The notes below the pieces were generated by a model. The model was not told the DNA's origin, ran no database searches, and was given only the letters and a program-made list of their open reading frames with translations. Shown piece by piece: positions 18,262 through 27,762 of a stretch of DNA of 64,000 bases. The DNA comes from Janthinobacterium agaricidamnosum (GTDB lineage Bacteria; Pseudomonadota; Gammaproteobacteria; Burkholderiales; Burkholderiaceae_D), in the NCBI RefSeq assembly GCF_003667705.1, contig NZ_CP033019.1:5704001-5768000 (forward strand), read 5' to 3'. Within the stretch, counting starts at the first letter, position 1; the number at the start of each line of letters is the position of its first letter. Made by a program: the position numbers and the translations under genes.

Positions 18262-19311
18262 TTACTCGATCTGGATTTGCGACAGCGCCTTGTCTTGCGC
18301 TTCCTTCGCCTTGCGCTTGATGTCGAGCGCATGGCGGTTGCCCGTGTCCATGCGCAACACGGCATTCGCATTGGCAATGGCGCAGTCGTACTTGCGCTGG
18401 CTCATGCAGTGGCTCGCTTCCGACAGGCTGTCCGTGATCACGCTTTCCAGGCCGCTAGTCTGTTTGACAGGCGCCGCTGGCGGTATCACCTTGACCGGTT
18501 TGGCCGGCTTTTCAGCGACGGGAGCCGGTTTTTCCACAGCCGGGGCCGGGGCGGGTGCGGGCACCGGCTCGGGGGCGGGCGCTGCGACAGCCGGGGCGGG
18601 CGCAGCAGGCGCAACGGCAGGCTCGGCCGCCGTCGCGCCGTCGAGCGCCGGGTCGCTGATGGCCAGCGGCTGCTCGGCGGCAGGCGCAGGTTCCGCCTGC
18701 GCGGGCAAGACTGGAACAGCTTCCGGCGCCGGTGCAGCCGCCTTGCTTGAGAGAAAATAGTAAGCGCCCGCACCGCCCAGCAGTACTACTGCGGCGACGG
18801 CTGCAGCGATCAGTTTCATGCGGCTGCCCGCCGCTGGGCTGTCACTTGGCGTGTCGGCCACGGGAGCTGGCGCTGGTGCGGGTTCCAGTACGGGTGCGGG
18901 TGCGGGTGCGGGTGCAGGATCGGCACGGCGCTTTTCCAGCACGGGCGGTGGCGGCGGTGGCGGCGGTGGCGCGACCGGCTCCGGGATGAAGACGGGAACG
19001 GGTTCCGGAACAGCTTGCGCGACCATTTCTGCCACTGGAGCGGGCTCAGGAACGACCACACTCACTGGTTCGGGAATCGGCGCCGGCACAGGTGCCGCAA
19101 CAGGTTCTGGCGGCAGCACTGGCGCCACAGCAAAGCTGAATGCGCATTTGGGGCAGAACTTGGCATCGGGCTTGCAATCATGGCCGCACTGGCCACAGGA
19201 TTTGCCCGGCACGGCAGCGGCGGCGGTCGTGGCGGCGGCAAACGTGGTGCCGCAGGAAGAACAGAATTTGGCGCCCGGCTTATTCTCGGCTTGGCAGGAA
19301 AGGCATTTCAA
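18262..19311 (-). CDS. Double zinc-ribbon membrane protein with Pro/Ala-rich spacer
   Basis: A 349-residue protein with two N-terminal zinc ribbons (C3, C6, C17, C20 and C39, C42, C53, C56). A long proline/alanine/valine/glutamate-rich region at about 62-165 follows, including a run of ten prolines. Next come one membrane helix near 168-190, a second low-complexity Pro/Ala region, and a C-terminal helical pair like a TPR unit (MSQRKYDCAIANANAVLRMD). The spacers could span the periplasm. It is the first gene of the cluster, with a promoter about 93 bases upstream. No known function. Confidence 0.75.
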   Translation of the reverse strand: MKCLSCQAENKPGAKFCSSCGTTFAAATTAAAAVPGKSCGQCGHDCKPDAKFCPKCAFSFAVAPVLPPEPVAAPVPAPIPEPVSVVVPEPAPVAEMVAQAVPEPVPVFIPEPVAPPPPPPPPPVLEKRRADPAPAPAPAPVLEPAPAPAPVADTPSDSPAAGSRMKLIAAAVAAVVLLGGAGAYYFLSSKAAAPAPEAVPVLPAQAEPAPAAEQPLAISDPALDGATAAEPAVAPAAPAPAVAAPAPEPVPAPAPAPAVEKPAPVAEKPAKPVKVIPPAAPVKQTSGLESVITDSLSEASHCMSQRKYDCAIANANAVLRMDTGNRHALDIKRKAKEAQDKALSQIQIE

Positions 19312-19403
19312 TTGGCATCTCTTTTCATATCAACGCTGGGAGTCGCGTACGCTGGCGCTTGCCAGAAAGGCAGCTTTGTTGCCGTACGGCTAAATATCCA
19401 ACG

Positions 19404-19433
19404 AGTATATTTTCAAACACCAAGTTGCCACAA
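19404..19433 (-). promoter_or_regulatory. Predicted promoter of the zinc-ribbon cluster
   Basis: On the minus strand TTGTGG (-35, 19428-19433) and TATACT (-10, 19404-19409) are 18 bases apart in an AT-rich 280-base gap, about 93 bases upstream of the first gene. Confidence 0.4.
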
Positions 19434-19527
19434 GGGAAAATTGCTTTTTGCTCTATTCAATTTTTAAATATTGGTAAAAATCCCGCCGCCACGGCGGTTT
19501 GCCGCCCCATCTTGGTGCGCCCATAGC

Positions 19528-19567
19528 AAAAAACCCGGCAACGCAGTACGCGTTGCCGGGTTTTTCA
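19528..19567 (-). terminator. Rho-independent terminator of ygiQ
   Basis: A long perfect hairpin (arms AACCCGGCAACGC / GCGTTGCCGGGTT, loop AGTAC) flanked by A- and T-runs lies just past the ygiQ stop. Confidence 0.9.
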
Positions 19568-19589
19568 AAGCCCGAGGGCCGAAGACTAT

Positions 19590-21926
19590 CTACTTGCGTC
19601 CACCCCGTGCCGGCGCGGCATGGCCGCCCTTGGCTGGCGGCTTGCTGCCACGGCCCATCGGCACGGCGGCCGGCTTGGCCTTCGTCTTGATGGTCGACAG
19701 AATCGATGGACGCACTTTCGACTCGGCGGCCGACGCTTTGGGCGCCGCTGCCGTGCCGCCCAGGGCGATGCGGTTCTTGCCCGGCGTGACCTTGAACTTG
19801 TCCGGCGTGCCGGCGCCATGCGTCTGGCGGCTGCGTTCGCCTGCGGCCAGGCCGCCCGATTCCGACGACGTCCAGGCGGGGATCAGATGCTTGTCGCCAT
19901 TGCCGATCAAGTCGCCACGGCCCATGTTGACCAGCGCTTCGCGCAAGATCGGCCAGTTGGCCGGGTCCTGGTAGCGCAGGAACGCTTTATGGGTGCGGCG
20001 GATCTTGCCGCTGCGCGCCGTTTCCACCACTTCCGAGTCGGCTGTCACCTTGCGCAGCGGATTCTTGCGCGTGTGGTACATGGTGGTCGCCATGGCCATC
20101 GGCGTGGGCATGAAGGTCTGTACCTGGTCCAGCTTGAAATTGTTTTTCTTCAGCCACAGGGCCAGGTTCAGCATGTCCAGGTCCGTCGTGCCCGGATGGG
20201 CGGCGATGAAATACGGGATCAGGTATTGCTTCTTGCCCGCTTCCAGGGAAAAACGGTCGAACATTTCCTTGAATTCGTCGTAGGCGCCGATGCCGGGCTT
20301 CATCATCTTCGACAAGGTGCCCTCTTCCGTGTGCTCAGGGGCGATCTTCAACAGGCCGCCCACATGGTGCGTGACCAGTTCCTTGACGTACTCGGGCGAA
20401 CGCACGGCCAGGTCGTAGCGCAATCCCGAACTGATCAGCACTTTCTTGATGCCGGGAATGGCGCGCGCCTTGCGGTACAGGGAAATGAGCTTGCTGTGGT
20501 CCGTGCCCAGGTTCACGCAGATGGACGGGTACACGCAGGACAGGCGGCGGCACGACACTTCGATCTCTTTTTCCTTGCAGGCCAGGCGGTACATATTCGC
20601 CGTCGGGCCGCCCATATCGGAAATGGTACCCGTAAAACCTTTGGTTTTATCGCGGATATGCTCAATCTCGCGCAGGATCGACGGTTCCGAGCGGCTCTGG
20701 ATGATGCGGCCTTCATGCTCGGTAATCGAGCAGAAGGTGCAGCCGCCGAAGCAGCCGCGCATGATGTTGACGGAAAAGCGGATCATTTCCCAGGCGGGAA
20801 TGTGCGCCTTGCCATAGCTCGGGTGCGGTGCGCGCGCGTAGTTCATGTCGTACACGCCATCCATCTCGTCCATGGCCAGCGGCAGCGGCGGCGGATTGAG
20901 CCACACGTCGCGCTCGCCGTGCGCCTGCACCATGGCGCGCGCATTGCCGGGATTCGATTCCAGGTGGAACACGCGCGACGCGTGCGCATACATGACGGGG
21001 TCATCCTTGACGACGTCGTAGGCGGGCAGGCGCACGACGGTCTTGTCGTGCTTTTCCTTGGCCATGGCCAGGCGCTCTTCGCGGCTCATGATGCGGATGG
21101 GCTTGATGACTTCGGCCGACTTGGAGGCGTTTTCCGTGGCGCAGGCGGTCTTGTCTTCCTGCACCATCTCGTACGGGCTGTAGTGCGGGTCGATCTTGCC
21201 GGGCACGTCGACGCGGGTGGAATTGTGCACGCCCCAGTCGTCGCCGGGCAGCCAGCCGGACGGCACCATGAAGGCCGTACCGCGCAAGTCGCGGATATCC
21301 TTGATGTGTTCGCCGGCGGCCAGGCGGTGCGTCAGGTCGACCAGCGCCCGCTCGGCATTGCCGAAGATCAGCAAATCGGCCTTGGAATCGGGCAAGACGG
21401 AACGGCGGACCTTGTCCGACCAGTAATCGTAATGGGCGATGCGGCGCAGGGATGCTTCGATGCTGCCGATGACGATGGGCACGTCGGAATACGCTTCGCG
21501 CGCGCGCTGGGCGTACACGGTGACGGCGCGGTCCGGGCGTTTATTCGGTTCGGCATTGGCCGTGTAGGCGTCGTCCGAGCGGATCTTGCGGTCGGCCGTG
21601 TACTGGTTGACCATGGAATCCATGTTGCCGGCGGTAATGCCGTAGTACAGGCGCGGCTTGCCGAGGATGCGGAAGGCGTCGGCCGACAGCCAGTCGGGCT
21701 GGCTGATGATGCCGACGCGATAACCCTGCGCTTCGAGCAGGCGGCCGACCAGGGCCATGCCGAAACTCGGATGGTCGATGTAGGCGTCGCCCGTGACGAG
21801 GATGACGTCGCACTGGTCCCAGCCCAGCGCGTCCATCTCGGCACGCGACATCGGCAGGAAAGGCGCCACGGCAGCGCGGGCAGACCGCTTGGGAACGGTC
21901 GCAAATAAATTGGTAGGGGAGCTCAT
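19590..21926 (-). CDS. ygiQ: YgiQ-family radical SAM protein
   Basis: A 778-residue protein of the UPF0313/YgiQ family. The N-terminal B12-binding-like domain is recognisable ([17 protein letters not shown]). The radical SAM cluster motif [13 protein letters not shown] lies near residue 390, with the three cysteines that ligate the 4Fe-4S cluster. The C-terminal 90 residues are basic and low-complexity (Ala/Lys/Gly) as in many relatives. The family's reaction is not established. The gene stands alone between its terminator and a 160-base gap. Confidence 0.92.
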   Translation of the reverse strand: MSSPTNLFATVPKRSARAAVAPFLPMSRAEMDALGWDQCDVILVTGDAYIDHPSFGMALVGRLLEAQGYRVGIISQPDWLSADAFRILGKPRLYYGITAGNMDSMVNQYTADRKIRSDDAYTANAEPNKRPDRAVTVYAQRAREAYSDVPIVIGSIEASLRRIAHYDYWSDKVRRSVLPDSKADLLIFGNAERALVDLTHRLAAGEHIKDIRDLRGTAFMVPSGWLPGDDWGVHNSTRVDVPGKIDPHYSPYEMVQEDKTACATENASKSAEVIKPIRIMSREERLAMAKEKHDKTVVRLPAYDVVKDDPVMYAHASRVFHLESNPGNARAMVQAHGERDVWLNPPPLPLAMDEMDGVYDMNYARAPHPSYGKAHIPAWEMIRFSVNIMRGCFGGCTFCSITEHEGRIIQSRSEPSILREIEHIRDKTKGFTGTISDMGGPTANMYRLACKEKEIEVSCRRLSCVYPSICVNLGTDHSKLISLYRKARAIPGIKKVLISSGLRYDLAVRSPEYVKELVTHHVGGLLKIAPEHTEEGTLSKMMKPGIGAYDEFKEMFDRFSLEAGKKQYLIPYFIAAHPGTTDLDMLNLALWLKKNNFKLDQVQTFMPTPMAMATTMYHTRKNPLRKVTADSEVVETARSGKIRRTHKAFLRYQDPANWPILREALVNMGRGDLIGNGDKHLIPAWTSSESGGLAAGERSRQTHGAGTPDKFKVTPGKNRIALGGTAAAPKASAAESKVRPSILSTIKTKAKPAAVPMGRGSKPPAKGGHAAPARGGRK

Positions 21927-22039
21927 AGGGTACGGATTGTACCGGAATTGGCCATTTCCAACCTGACGGCCTGCTTTTTACTGTTGGATTTCAGTACAAA
22001 AAACGTTTATTTTTCAATCACTTGGGGAAAGAAGGCCCT

Positions 22040-22070
22040 TGGGGTCAGACCCTTCGGGGGTCTGACCCCA
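22040..22070. repeat. Inverted repeat TGGGGTCAGACCC
   Basis: A perfect 13-bp inverted repeat (TGGGGTCAGACCC / GGGTCTGACCCCA) around TTCGG lies 19 bases past the DUF4404 stop. No T-run follows on either side. The same GGGGTCAGACCC-type sequence is, to my knowledge, a frequent intergenic palindrome in Burkholderiales genomes. Confidence 0.7.
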
Positions 22071-22088
22071 GCTTTTCCCCGGGTTACA

Positions 22089-22367
22089 TCAGATCCCCAT
22101 ATTGGCAAGAATCTCGCCAAGTTCGCGCAACGCCGGCTCCAGTTTCGGATGCTTGACGGCAAACTTGGCCGACAATTCCTGGCTGCGCTCGGCCAATCCA
22201 TAGGTGGTGGACTCTTCTTCCTGCTCCTGCGCGGCGCGCTTTTCCATCAGCAACTTGATGTCGACATCGAGTTTTTGCAGCAAACCATGCAGTTCTTCAT
22301 CGACGGGACCGCTGGTTGCGAGTGTCGAATGCAGCTGTTGCAGCGATTCCTTGAGTTTGCTATCCAT
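22089..22367 (-). CDS. DUF4404 family protein
   Basis: A 92-residue, highly charged, all-helical protein (MDSKLKESLQQLHSTL...), typical in length and pattern of the DUF4404 family, function unknown. No signal peptide or membrane helix. It follows the VF530-type gene by 11 bases on the same strand, so the two are probably co-transcribed. Confidence 0.75.
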   Translation of the reverse strand: MDSKLKESLQQLHSTLATSGPVDEELHGLLQKLDVDIKLLMEKRAAQEQEEESTTYGLAERSQELSAKFAVKHPKLEPALRELGEILANMGI

Positions 22368-22378
22368 GTTTTTTCCTG

Positions 22379-22591
22379 TCAGTCAGTAAATTGCGTGTCC
22401 AGGAACAATTGTTCCACCTTGCTCCTGGCCCACGGGGTCTTGCGCAAAAACTTCAGGCTCGACTTGATGCTGGGATCGCTGATGAAGCAATTGATATCGA
22501 TGTGCTTGGCCAGGCCGTCCCAGCCGTAGTGGGCGTGCAGGCGCGTCACGATACCTTCCAGGGTAATGCCATTCAAATCTTGCTGACTCAT
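22379..22591 (-). CDS. VF530-family small DNA-binding-like protein
   Basis: A 70-residue protein, [18 protein letters not shown] onward, matching the VF530 (DUF2132) family in length and in the landmarks [32 protein letters not shown] and KVEQLF. Family members have a double-stranded-DNA-binding-like fold, but the function is unknown. The ATG at 22591 is preferred over an upstream TTG because GAAAGAG sits at the right distance. Confidence 0.85.
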   Translation of the reverse strand: MSQQDLNGITLEGIVTRLHAHYGWDGLAKHIDINCFISDPSIKSSLKFLRKTPWARSKVEQLFLDTQFTD

Positions 22592-22700
22592 ATACTCTTT
22601 CAACTGCCTTCTTGTTTACATCTTACTCAATTCTACGCCGCCGGCACGGAAAGCTTGCGTGCGCCATGTCAACGCAACGCAAGCTTCTGATGAGGACGTC

Positions 22701-24845
22701 TTACTTGGCGTTCAAGCCCCGGCGTTCCAGCAGCGGTTCCACGGTGGCGTCGCGGCCGCGGAAGTCACGGAACAGTTGCAGCGCATCGACGCTGCCGCCG
22801 CGCGACAGCAATTTGCTGCGGAACCAGTCGCCGTTCTTGCGCGTCAGGCCGCCGTTTTCCTTGAACCAGTTGACCGATTCCGCGTCCAGCTTTTCCGACC
22901 ACAGGTAGGCGTAATACGCTGCCGAGTAGCCGCCCGAGAAGCTGTGCGAGAAATAACTGGTGCGATAGCGCGGCGGCACGGGCGCGTAGTCGACACCCGC
23001 GTCTTTCAGCGATGCCGCTTCAAAGGCCAGCACGTCCGTCGGGATCTGGCTCGGCGCCAGCTGGTGCCAGCGCTGGTCCAGCAGAGCCGCCGACAGGTAT
23101 TCCGTCGTCATGAAGCCCTGGTTGAATTTCTTCGCCGCCGTGACCTTGTCGAGCAATTCCTGCGGCATGGCCGCGCCGCTCTGGTAGTGCTTGGCGTAGT
23201 TTTGCAGCACTTCCGGCCAGACGGCCCACATTTCATTGACTTGCGACGGGTACTCGACGAAGTCGCTCGGCACGCTGGTGCCGGCAAAGCGCGGGTATTT
23301 CACGTTCGAAAACATGCCGTGCAGCGCATGGCCGAATTCGTGGAACATGGTCGTCACTTCATCAAACGTCAATAGCGTCGGCTGGCCGGCGGGCGGCTTC
23401 GGAATATTCAACTGGTTGGCGACGACGGGATGCGTGCCCATCAGCGATGATTGCGACACATATTCATTCATCCACGCGCCGCCATGCTTGTTGCCGCGCG
23501 CATAGAAGTCGGCGATGAACAGGGCCAGCGGCTTGCCGTTGGCATCCAGAACGTCGTAGACGCGCACGTCCGGGTTGTATACCGGCAAGTCCTTACGCTC
23601 CTTGAAGCTGATGCCGTACAACTTGTTCGCGGCAAAGAAGACGCCGTTGTTCAGCACGCTGTTGAGTTCCAGGTACGGTTTCAGCTCGTTTTCATCGAAA
23701 TTGAAACGCTGCTTGCGCAGCTTGTCCGTGTAGATGGCCCAGTCGGCCGCTGCCACCTGGAAACCACCCTTTTCCGCATCAACCACTTGCTGCAGGTCGG
23801 CCGCTTCGCGGCGCGCATTCGCGACGGCCGGTTTCGCCAGTTCCGACAGCAGGGTGTTGACGGCCGTCGTGGTCTTGGCCGTCTGGTCTTCCAGCGCATA
23901 CGCGGCGTAGTTGGCGTAACCGAGCAAGGTCGCCCGTTCGGCGCGCAGTTTGGCCAGTTTCAGCACGATGGCGCGGTTGTCGAACTCGCCGCCCTGGCTG
24001 CCGCGGTTCAGCGACGCGTCCATCAGGCGCTGACGCGTCTTGCGATCCGTCAATACGGCCAGCGGCGGCTGGCCGCTGGTGTTGACGAGGGCGATGACGA
24101 ACTTGCCCGTCAAGCCCCGTTCCTTGGCGGCCGTGGCGGCCGTATCGATATCGCTGTCCGTCATGCCGGCCAGCTCGGCACGCGTGTCGACGACTATGCT
24201 CTTGGCATTCGTTTCCTTCAGCACGTTTTGCGCGAAGGCCGTTTCCAGGCCCGCCTGCTCGGCGTTATAGGCTTTCAGTTTTTCCTTGTCCGCATCGGAC
24301 AGCTTGGCGCCGGCGCGCACGAAATCCGTGTGATAGCGTTCGAGCAGGCGCAGGGATTCGGCATCGAGGCCCAGCTTGTCGCGCTTGGCGTACAGGGTGT
24401 CGATACGGGCGAACAGTTTCGGGTTCAGGGTGATGGCATCGCCATGCGCGGCCAGTTTCGGCGACACGTCCACTTCCACCGCTTCCAGCACGGCATTGGT
24501 ATTGGTCGACGTCATGTTGCTGAAGATGCTCTGCACGCGGTGCAGCAGCTGTCCCGTGCGCTCGAGGGCCACGATGGTGTTCTCGAACGTGGCCGGCTGG
24601 CGGTTGCTGGCAATCGCATTGACTTCGGCCAGCTGGCGTTTCATGCCTTCGGCAAACGCCGGCGCATAGTGACCATCCTTGATCAGGCCGAACTGCGGCA
24701 TCTGGAACGGCAGCGGGCTCACTTTGAGCAGGGGATTCTGGGCGCTGACGGCGGCGGCAGGTGCAGCGGCGGCGGCCATGGCGGATGGGGCGGCGTGGGC
24801 CAGCATGACGCTGGCGGCGATGACGAGCAGTTGTGGACGGATCAT
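22701..24845 (-). CDS. Exported M3-family metallopeptidase (Dcp type), copy 1
   Basis: A 714-residue zinc peptidase of the oligopeptidase A / peptidyl-dipeptidase Dcp family. A signal peptide covers roughly residues 1-25 (LLVIAASVMLAHAAPSAMA), so it acts in the periplasm. The zinc site HEFGH is at residues 502-506 with the downstream glutamate within the same domain. The C-terminal KNGDWFRSKLLSRGG is typical. It degrades short peptides. A close paralogue is encoded 230 bases upstream in the same orientation, with a similar promoter. Confidence 0.93.
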   Translation of the reverse strand: MIRPQLLVIAASVMLAHAAPSAMAAAAAPAAAVSAQNPLLKVSPLPFQMPQFGLIKDGHYAPAFAEGMKRQLAEVNAIASNRQPATFENTIVALERTGQLLHRVQSIFSNMTSTNTNAVLEAVEVDVSPKLAAHGDAITLNPKLFARIDTLYAKRDKLGLDAESLRLLERYHTDFVRAGAKLSDADKEKLKAYNAEQAGLETAFAQNVLKETNAKSIVVDTRAELAGMTDSDIDTAATAAKERGLTGKFVIALVNTSGQPPLAVLTDRKTRQRLMDASLNRGSQGGEFDNRAIVLKLAKLRAERATLLGYANYAAYALEDQTAKTTTAVNTLLSELAKPAVANARREAADLQQVVDAEKGGFQVAAADWAIYTDKLRKQRFNFDENELKPYLELNSVLNNGVFFAANKLYGISFKERKDLPVYNPDVRVYDVLDANGKPLALFIADFYARGNKHGGAWMNEYVSQSSLMGTHPVVANQLNIPKPPAGQPTLLTFDEVTTMFHEFGHALHGMFSNVKYPRFAGTSVPSDFVEYPSQVNEMWAVWPEVLQNYAKHYQSGAAMPQELLDKVTAAKKFNQGFMTTEYLSAALLDQRWHQLAPSQIPTDVLAFEAASLKDAGVDYAPVPPRYRTSYFSHSFSGGYSAAYYAYLWSEKLDAESVNWFKENGGLTRKNGDWFRSKLLSRGGSVDALQLFRDFRGRDATVEPLLERRGLNAK

Positions 24846-24901
24846 GACATCTTTCAGGAAGCGCGGGGAAGAACCGCGATCGCGTCGCGGGCCAGTGGCA
24901 G

Positions 24902-24931
24902 ATCATAGCAGCCTGTCACACAGGCGTCATC
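24902..24931 (-). promoter_or_regulatory. Predicted extended -10 promoter of M3 peptidase copy 1
   Basis: On the minus strand an extended -10, TGCTATGAT (24902-24910), lies 57 bases upstream of the ATG. Fourteen bases upstream of it is TGACGC. The same TGACGC and TGNTATNAT arrangement with the same spacing precedes the second copy at 27284-27311. Confidence 0.5.
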
Positions 24932-25004
24932 CAACATGGGCGATCCTGTGGTGCAGCACGCCAAATGCGCGGTTTACCACGGTTTACAGGCAAAATCCCC
25001 AAAT

Positions 25005-25038
25005 AAAAATGGCCGCCAATTGCTTGGCAGCCATTTTT
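25005..25038 (-). terminator. Terminator of M3 peptidase copy 2
   Basis: A near-perfect hairpin with arms AAAAATGGCCGCCAA and TTGGCAGCCATTTTT and loop TTGC lies about 35 bases past the stop, with a T-run on the minus strand. Confidence 0.85.
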
Positions 25039-25072
25039 CCATTGACCCGGCCTTGACGCCGGAATCACCCGA

Positions 25073-27229
25073 TTACTTGCCGTTCAAGCCACGGCGTTCC
25101 AGCAGCGGCTCGATCTTCGCATCGCGGCCGCGGAAGTTGCGGTAGATGTCGAGCGCATCGGCGCTGCCGCCGCGCGACAGCAACTTGGCTCTGAACCAGT
25201 CGCCGTTCTTGCGCGTCAGGCCGCCGTTTTCCTTGAACCACTCGACCGTGTCGGCATCGAGCTTTTCCGACCACAGATACGCGTAGTAACCGGCCGAATA
25301 GCCGCCCGCGAACGCGTGCGAGAAATACGTGGTGCGGTAGCGCGGCGGCGCCGGGGCGAAATCGACGCCCGCTTCCGTCAAGGCGGTTTTTTCAAACGCC
25401 AGCACGTCGGTGGGGATCTGTGCCGGGGTCAGCTGATGCCAGCGCTGGTCCAGCAGGGCCGAGGCCAGGTATTCCGTGGTTTTATAGCCCTGGTTGAAAT
25501 TGTCGGCCGCCGTCACTTTCGCCAGCAGTTCGGCCGGAATGGCCGCGCCCGTCTGGTAGTGCTTGGCGTAGTTTTGCAGCACTTCCGGCCACAGCGCCCA
25601 CATTTCATTGACTTGCGACGGGTATTCGACGAAGTCGCGCGGCACGCTGGTGCCGGCGAAGCGCGGGTATTTCACGTTCGAAAACATGCCGTGCAGCGCA
25701 TGGCCGAATTCGTGGAACATGGTGTTGACTTCGTCAAACGTCATCAGGGTCGGCTGGCCCGCTTCCGGTTTCGGAATGTTGAGATTGTTCGCGATCACCG
25801 GCTTACGGTTCAGCAAGGTCGACTGGCCCACATAGGCATTCGCCCAGGCGCCGCCGCGCTTGTTGCTGCGCGCGTAAGGGTCGAGCGTAAAGATGGCCAG
25901 TTGCGTACCGTCTTCATTGAAGACGTCGTAGACCAGCATGTCGGACGTGTAGACGGGCAAGTCGGTGCGCTGCTTGAAAGTGAGGCCGTACAACTTGCCG
26001 GCGGCAAAGAACACGCCCTTGGTCAGCACGCTGTGCATTTCAAAGTACGGCTTCAACTGATTTTCATCAAAGTTGTAGCGTTCGGCACGCACCTTGTCGC
26101 TGTAGAAGGCCCAGTCGGCGGCGCCTACCTTGAAGCCGCCCTTGCCTGCATCGATGACCTTCTGGATATCGTCCGCTTCGCGGCGCGCGTTGACAACGGC
26201 CGGCTTCGCCAACTCGCCCAGCAGGGCGTTGACGGCGGTGGTGTCGTGCGCCGTCTGGTCTTCCAGCGAATAGGCCGCGTAGTTCGGGTAGCCCATCAGC
26301 GCGGCACGTTCGGCGCGCAGCTTTGCCAGTGCCAGCACTTCCTCGGTGTTGTCGAACTCGCCGCCACGGCTGCCGCGCGCTTGCGATGCCGCCATGATGC
26401 GTTCGCGCACAGCGCGGTTGGTCAGCAGCGACAGCGGCGCCTGGCCCGTCGTGTTGACGAGGGCGATCACGTACTTGCCATCGAGGCCGCGCTTCTTGGC
26501 CAGGCCGGCGGCCACTTCGATGGCGGCCGGCGACAGGCCGTCGAGTTCTTCGCGCGTATCGACGACGACGGCCGAAGCGTTCAATTCCTTCAGTACATTT
26601 TGTGCGAACTTGGTCGACAGGGCAGCCAGCTGGCCGTTGTAGGCGCGCAGCTTTTCCTTGTCCGCCGCCGACAGCTTGGCGCCGGCGCGGACAAAATCGG
26701 TGTGGTAGCGTTCCAGCAGGCGTTTCGATTCCGCATCCAGACCCAGCTTGTCGCGCTTGGCGTACAGGGTGTCGATGCGCTGGAAAAGCTTGTCGTTGAG
26801 CATGATCGCGTCGCTGTGGGCCGCCATCTTCGGCGCCAGTTCGCGTTCCAGGCCCTGGATCGTGTCATTCGTGTTGGAACCGGACATCACGGAAAACACG
26901 GTGCGCACGCGGCCCAGCAGCTGGCCCGAGCGTTCCATGGCCACGATGGTGTTGTCGAACGTGGCCGCTTTCTTGTTATTCGCAATCGCGTTGATTTCCG
27001 CCAGGTTGGCGGCCATGCCTGCCGTAAAGGCGGGCGCGTAGTCGGCGTCCTGCACCTTGTCGAACGGCGGATAGTTAAAGGGCAGGCTGCTCGCTTGCGC
27101 AAACGGGTTCGAGGCGGGCAAGGCGGCGGTAGCGGCGGGCACGGTGGTAGCGGCGGTGGCGGCAAAAGCGGCGGCGGCTGGCGCCAGCATCAGGCTGGCG
27201 GCGATGACGAGCATTGTAGGACGGGTCAT
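25073..27229 (-). CDS. Exported M3-family metallopeptidase (Dcp type), copy 2
   Basis: A 718-residue paralogue of the downstream M3 peptidase, alike over its whole length. Signal peptide about 1-24 (LVIASLMLAPAAAAFA pattern). Zinc motif HEFGH at 506-510. The start at 27229 is chosen over one 72 bases upstream because GAAAGAAG precedes it and the signal peptide begins there. The two copies are almost identical around the active site (ALHGMFSNVKYPRFAGTSV) and more different in the N-terminal helical half, so substrate preference may have diverged. Its own terminator separates it from copy 1. Confidence 0.93.
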   Translation of the reverse strand: MTRPTMLVIAASLMLAPAAAAFAATAATTVPAATAALPASNPFAQASSLPFNYPPFDKVQDADYAPAFTAGMAANLAEINAIANNKKAATFDNTIVAMERSGQLLGRVRTVFSVMSGSNTNDTIQGLERELAPKMAAHSDAIMLNDKLFQRIDTLYAKRDKLGLDAESKRLLERYHTDFVRAGAKLSAADKEKLRAYNGQLAALSTKFAQNVLKELNASAVVVDTREELDGLSPAAIEVAAGLAKKRGLDGKYVIALVNTTGQAPLSLLTNRAVRERIMAASQARGSRGGEFDNTEEVLALAKLRAERAALMGYPNYAAYSLEDQTAHDTTAVNALLGELAKPAVVNARREADDIQKVIDAGKGGFKVGAADWAFYSDKVRAERYNFDENQLKPYFEMHSVLTKGVFFAAGKLYGLTFKQRTDLPVYTSDMLVYDVFNEDGTQLAIFTLDPYARSNKRGGAWANAYVGQSTLLNRKPVIANNLNIPKPEAGQPTLMTFDEVNTMFHEFGHALHGMFSNVKYPRFAGTSVPRDFVEYPSQVNEMWALWPEVLQNYAKHYQTGAAIPAELLAKVTAADNFNQGYKTTEYLASALLDQRWHQLTPAQIPTDVLAFEKTALTEAGVDFAPAPPRYRTTYFSHAFAGGYSAGYYAYLWSEKLDADTVEWFKENGGLTRKNGDWFRAKLLSRGGSADALDIYRNFRGRDAKIEPLLERRGLNGK

Positions 27230-27283
27230 GTCTTCTTTCAAGGAACGCAAGAGAGCCGCGATTGTGTCGCGGGCCAGCCTGAA

Positions 27284-27311
27284 ATAATAACAGCCTGACA
27301 CACTTGCGTCA
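27284..27311 (-). promoter_or_regulatory. Predicted extended -10 promoter of M3 peptidase copy 2
   Basis: TGTTATTAT (27284-27292, minus strand) lies 55 bases upstream of the ATG, with TGACGC 14 bases further upstream. This mirrors the promoter of copy 1. Confidence 0.5.
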
Positions 27312-27383
27312 CCAGCAACTACCGGTGGTAGCGCGCCTGCCAGTAATGAACGGTTTTCATGCGCCGCGCACTACGATGCCGAT

Positions 27384-27602
27384 TTAATAATGCGGCGGAC
27401 GTTCGTTGACCAGCCCGCCATTCGCCTGCTGCGCCCCGTCGCGCACATGCTCGCCCAGCTTGTGCAGCATCGCTTCCAGCTGGTCGATGCGCTTGCCCTG
27501 CTGGTACACCATCTGGTTCAGCGACTCGACCAGATCTTCCTGCTGCGCCAGCTTGATTTCAATATCGACGAAACGTGTTTCCATCTGTTCTGCATTGTCC
27601 AT
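27384..27602 (-). CDS. slyX: SlyX family protein
   Basis: A 72-residue coiled-coil protein: MDNAEQMETRFVDIEIKL then heptads through VESLNQMVYQQGKRIDQLEAML, ending with the conserved PPHY. This is the whole SlyX family pattern. Function unclear; the E. coli protein is a small cytoplasmic coiled coil. It is divergent from the toxin gene. Confidence 0.9.
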   Translation of the reverse strand: MDNAEQMETRFVDIEIKLAQQEDLVESLNQMVYQQGKRIDQLEAMLHKLGEHVRDGAQQANGGLVNERPPHY

Positions 27603-27734
27603 GGTGCTCTCGGTGATTCCTGACTGAAAGCGGCATTCTACCGCCGCAACGGCGTGAGCCAGGACAAACTCCCTCCATTCGCCGCCGGACGGGCCCCGAT
27701 TTCTGTTTATTCTTCCTGGATGGGCTCAAGCCGC

Positions 27735-27762
27735 TTGACGAATGAGAACAAACGATTACAAT
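27735..27762 (+). promoter_or_regulatory. Predicted promoter of the toxin-antitoxin pair
   Basis: TTGACG (27735-27740) and TACAAT (27757-27762) are 16 bases apart. The -10 overlaps the first ATG of the toxin frame, which would place transcription start inside the annotated gene and suggests the real toxin start is the GTG at 27788. Confidence 0.5.

Noticed and set aside
18890..19000. GC-rich triplet-like repeats (GGTGCGGG and GGCGGT runs) as a tandem repeat element
   Set aside because: They are the codons of the Pro/Ala-rich spacer of the zinc-ribbon protein, not an independent DNA repeat.
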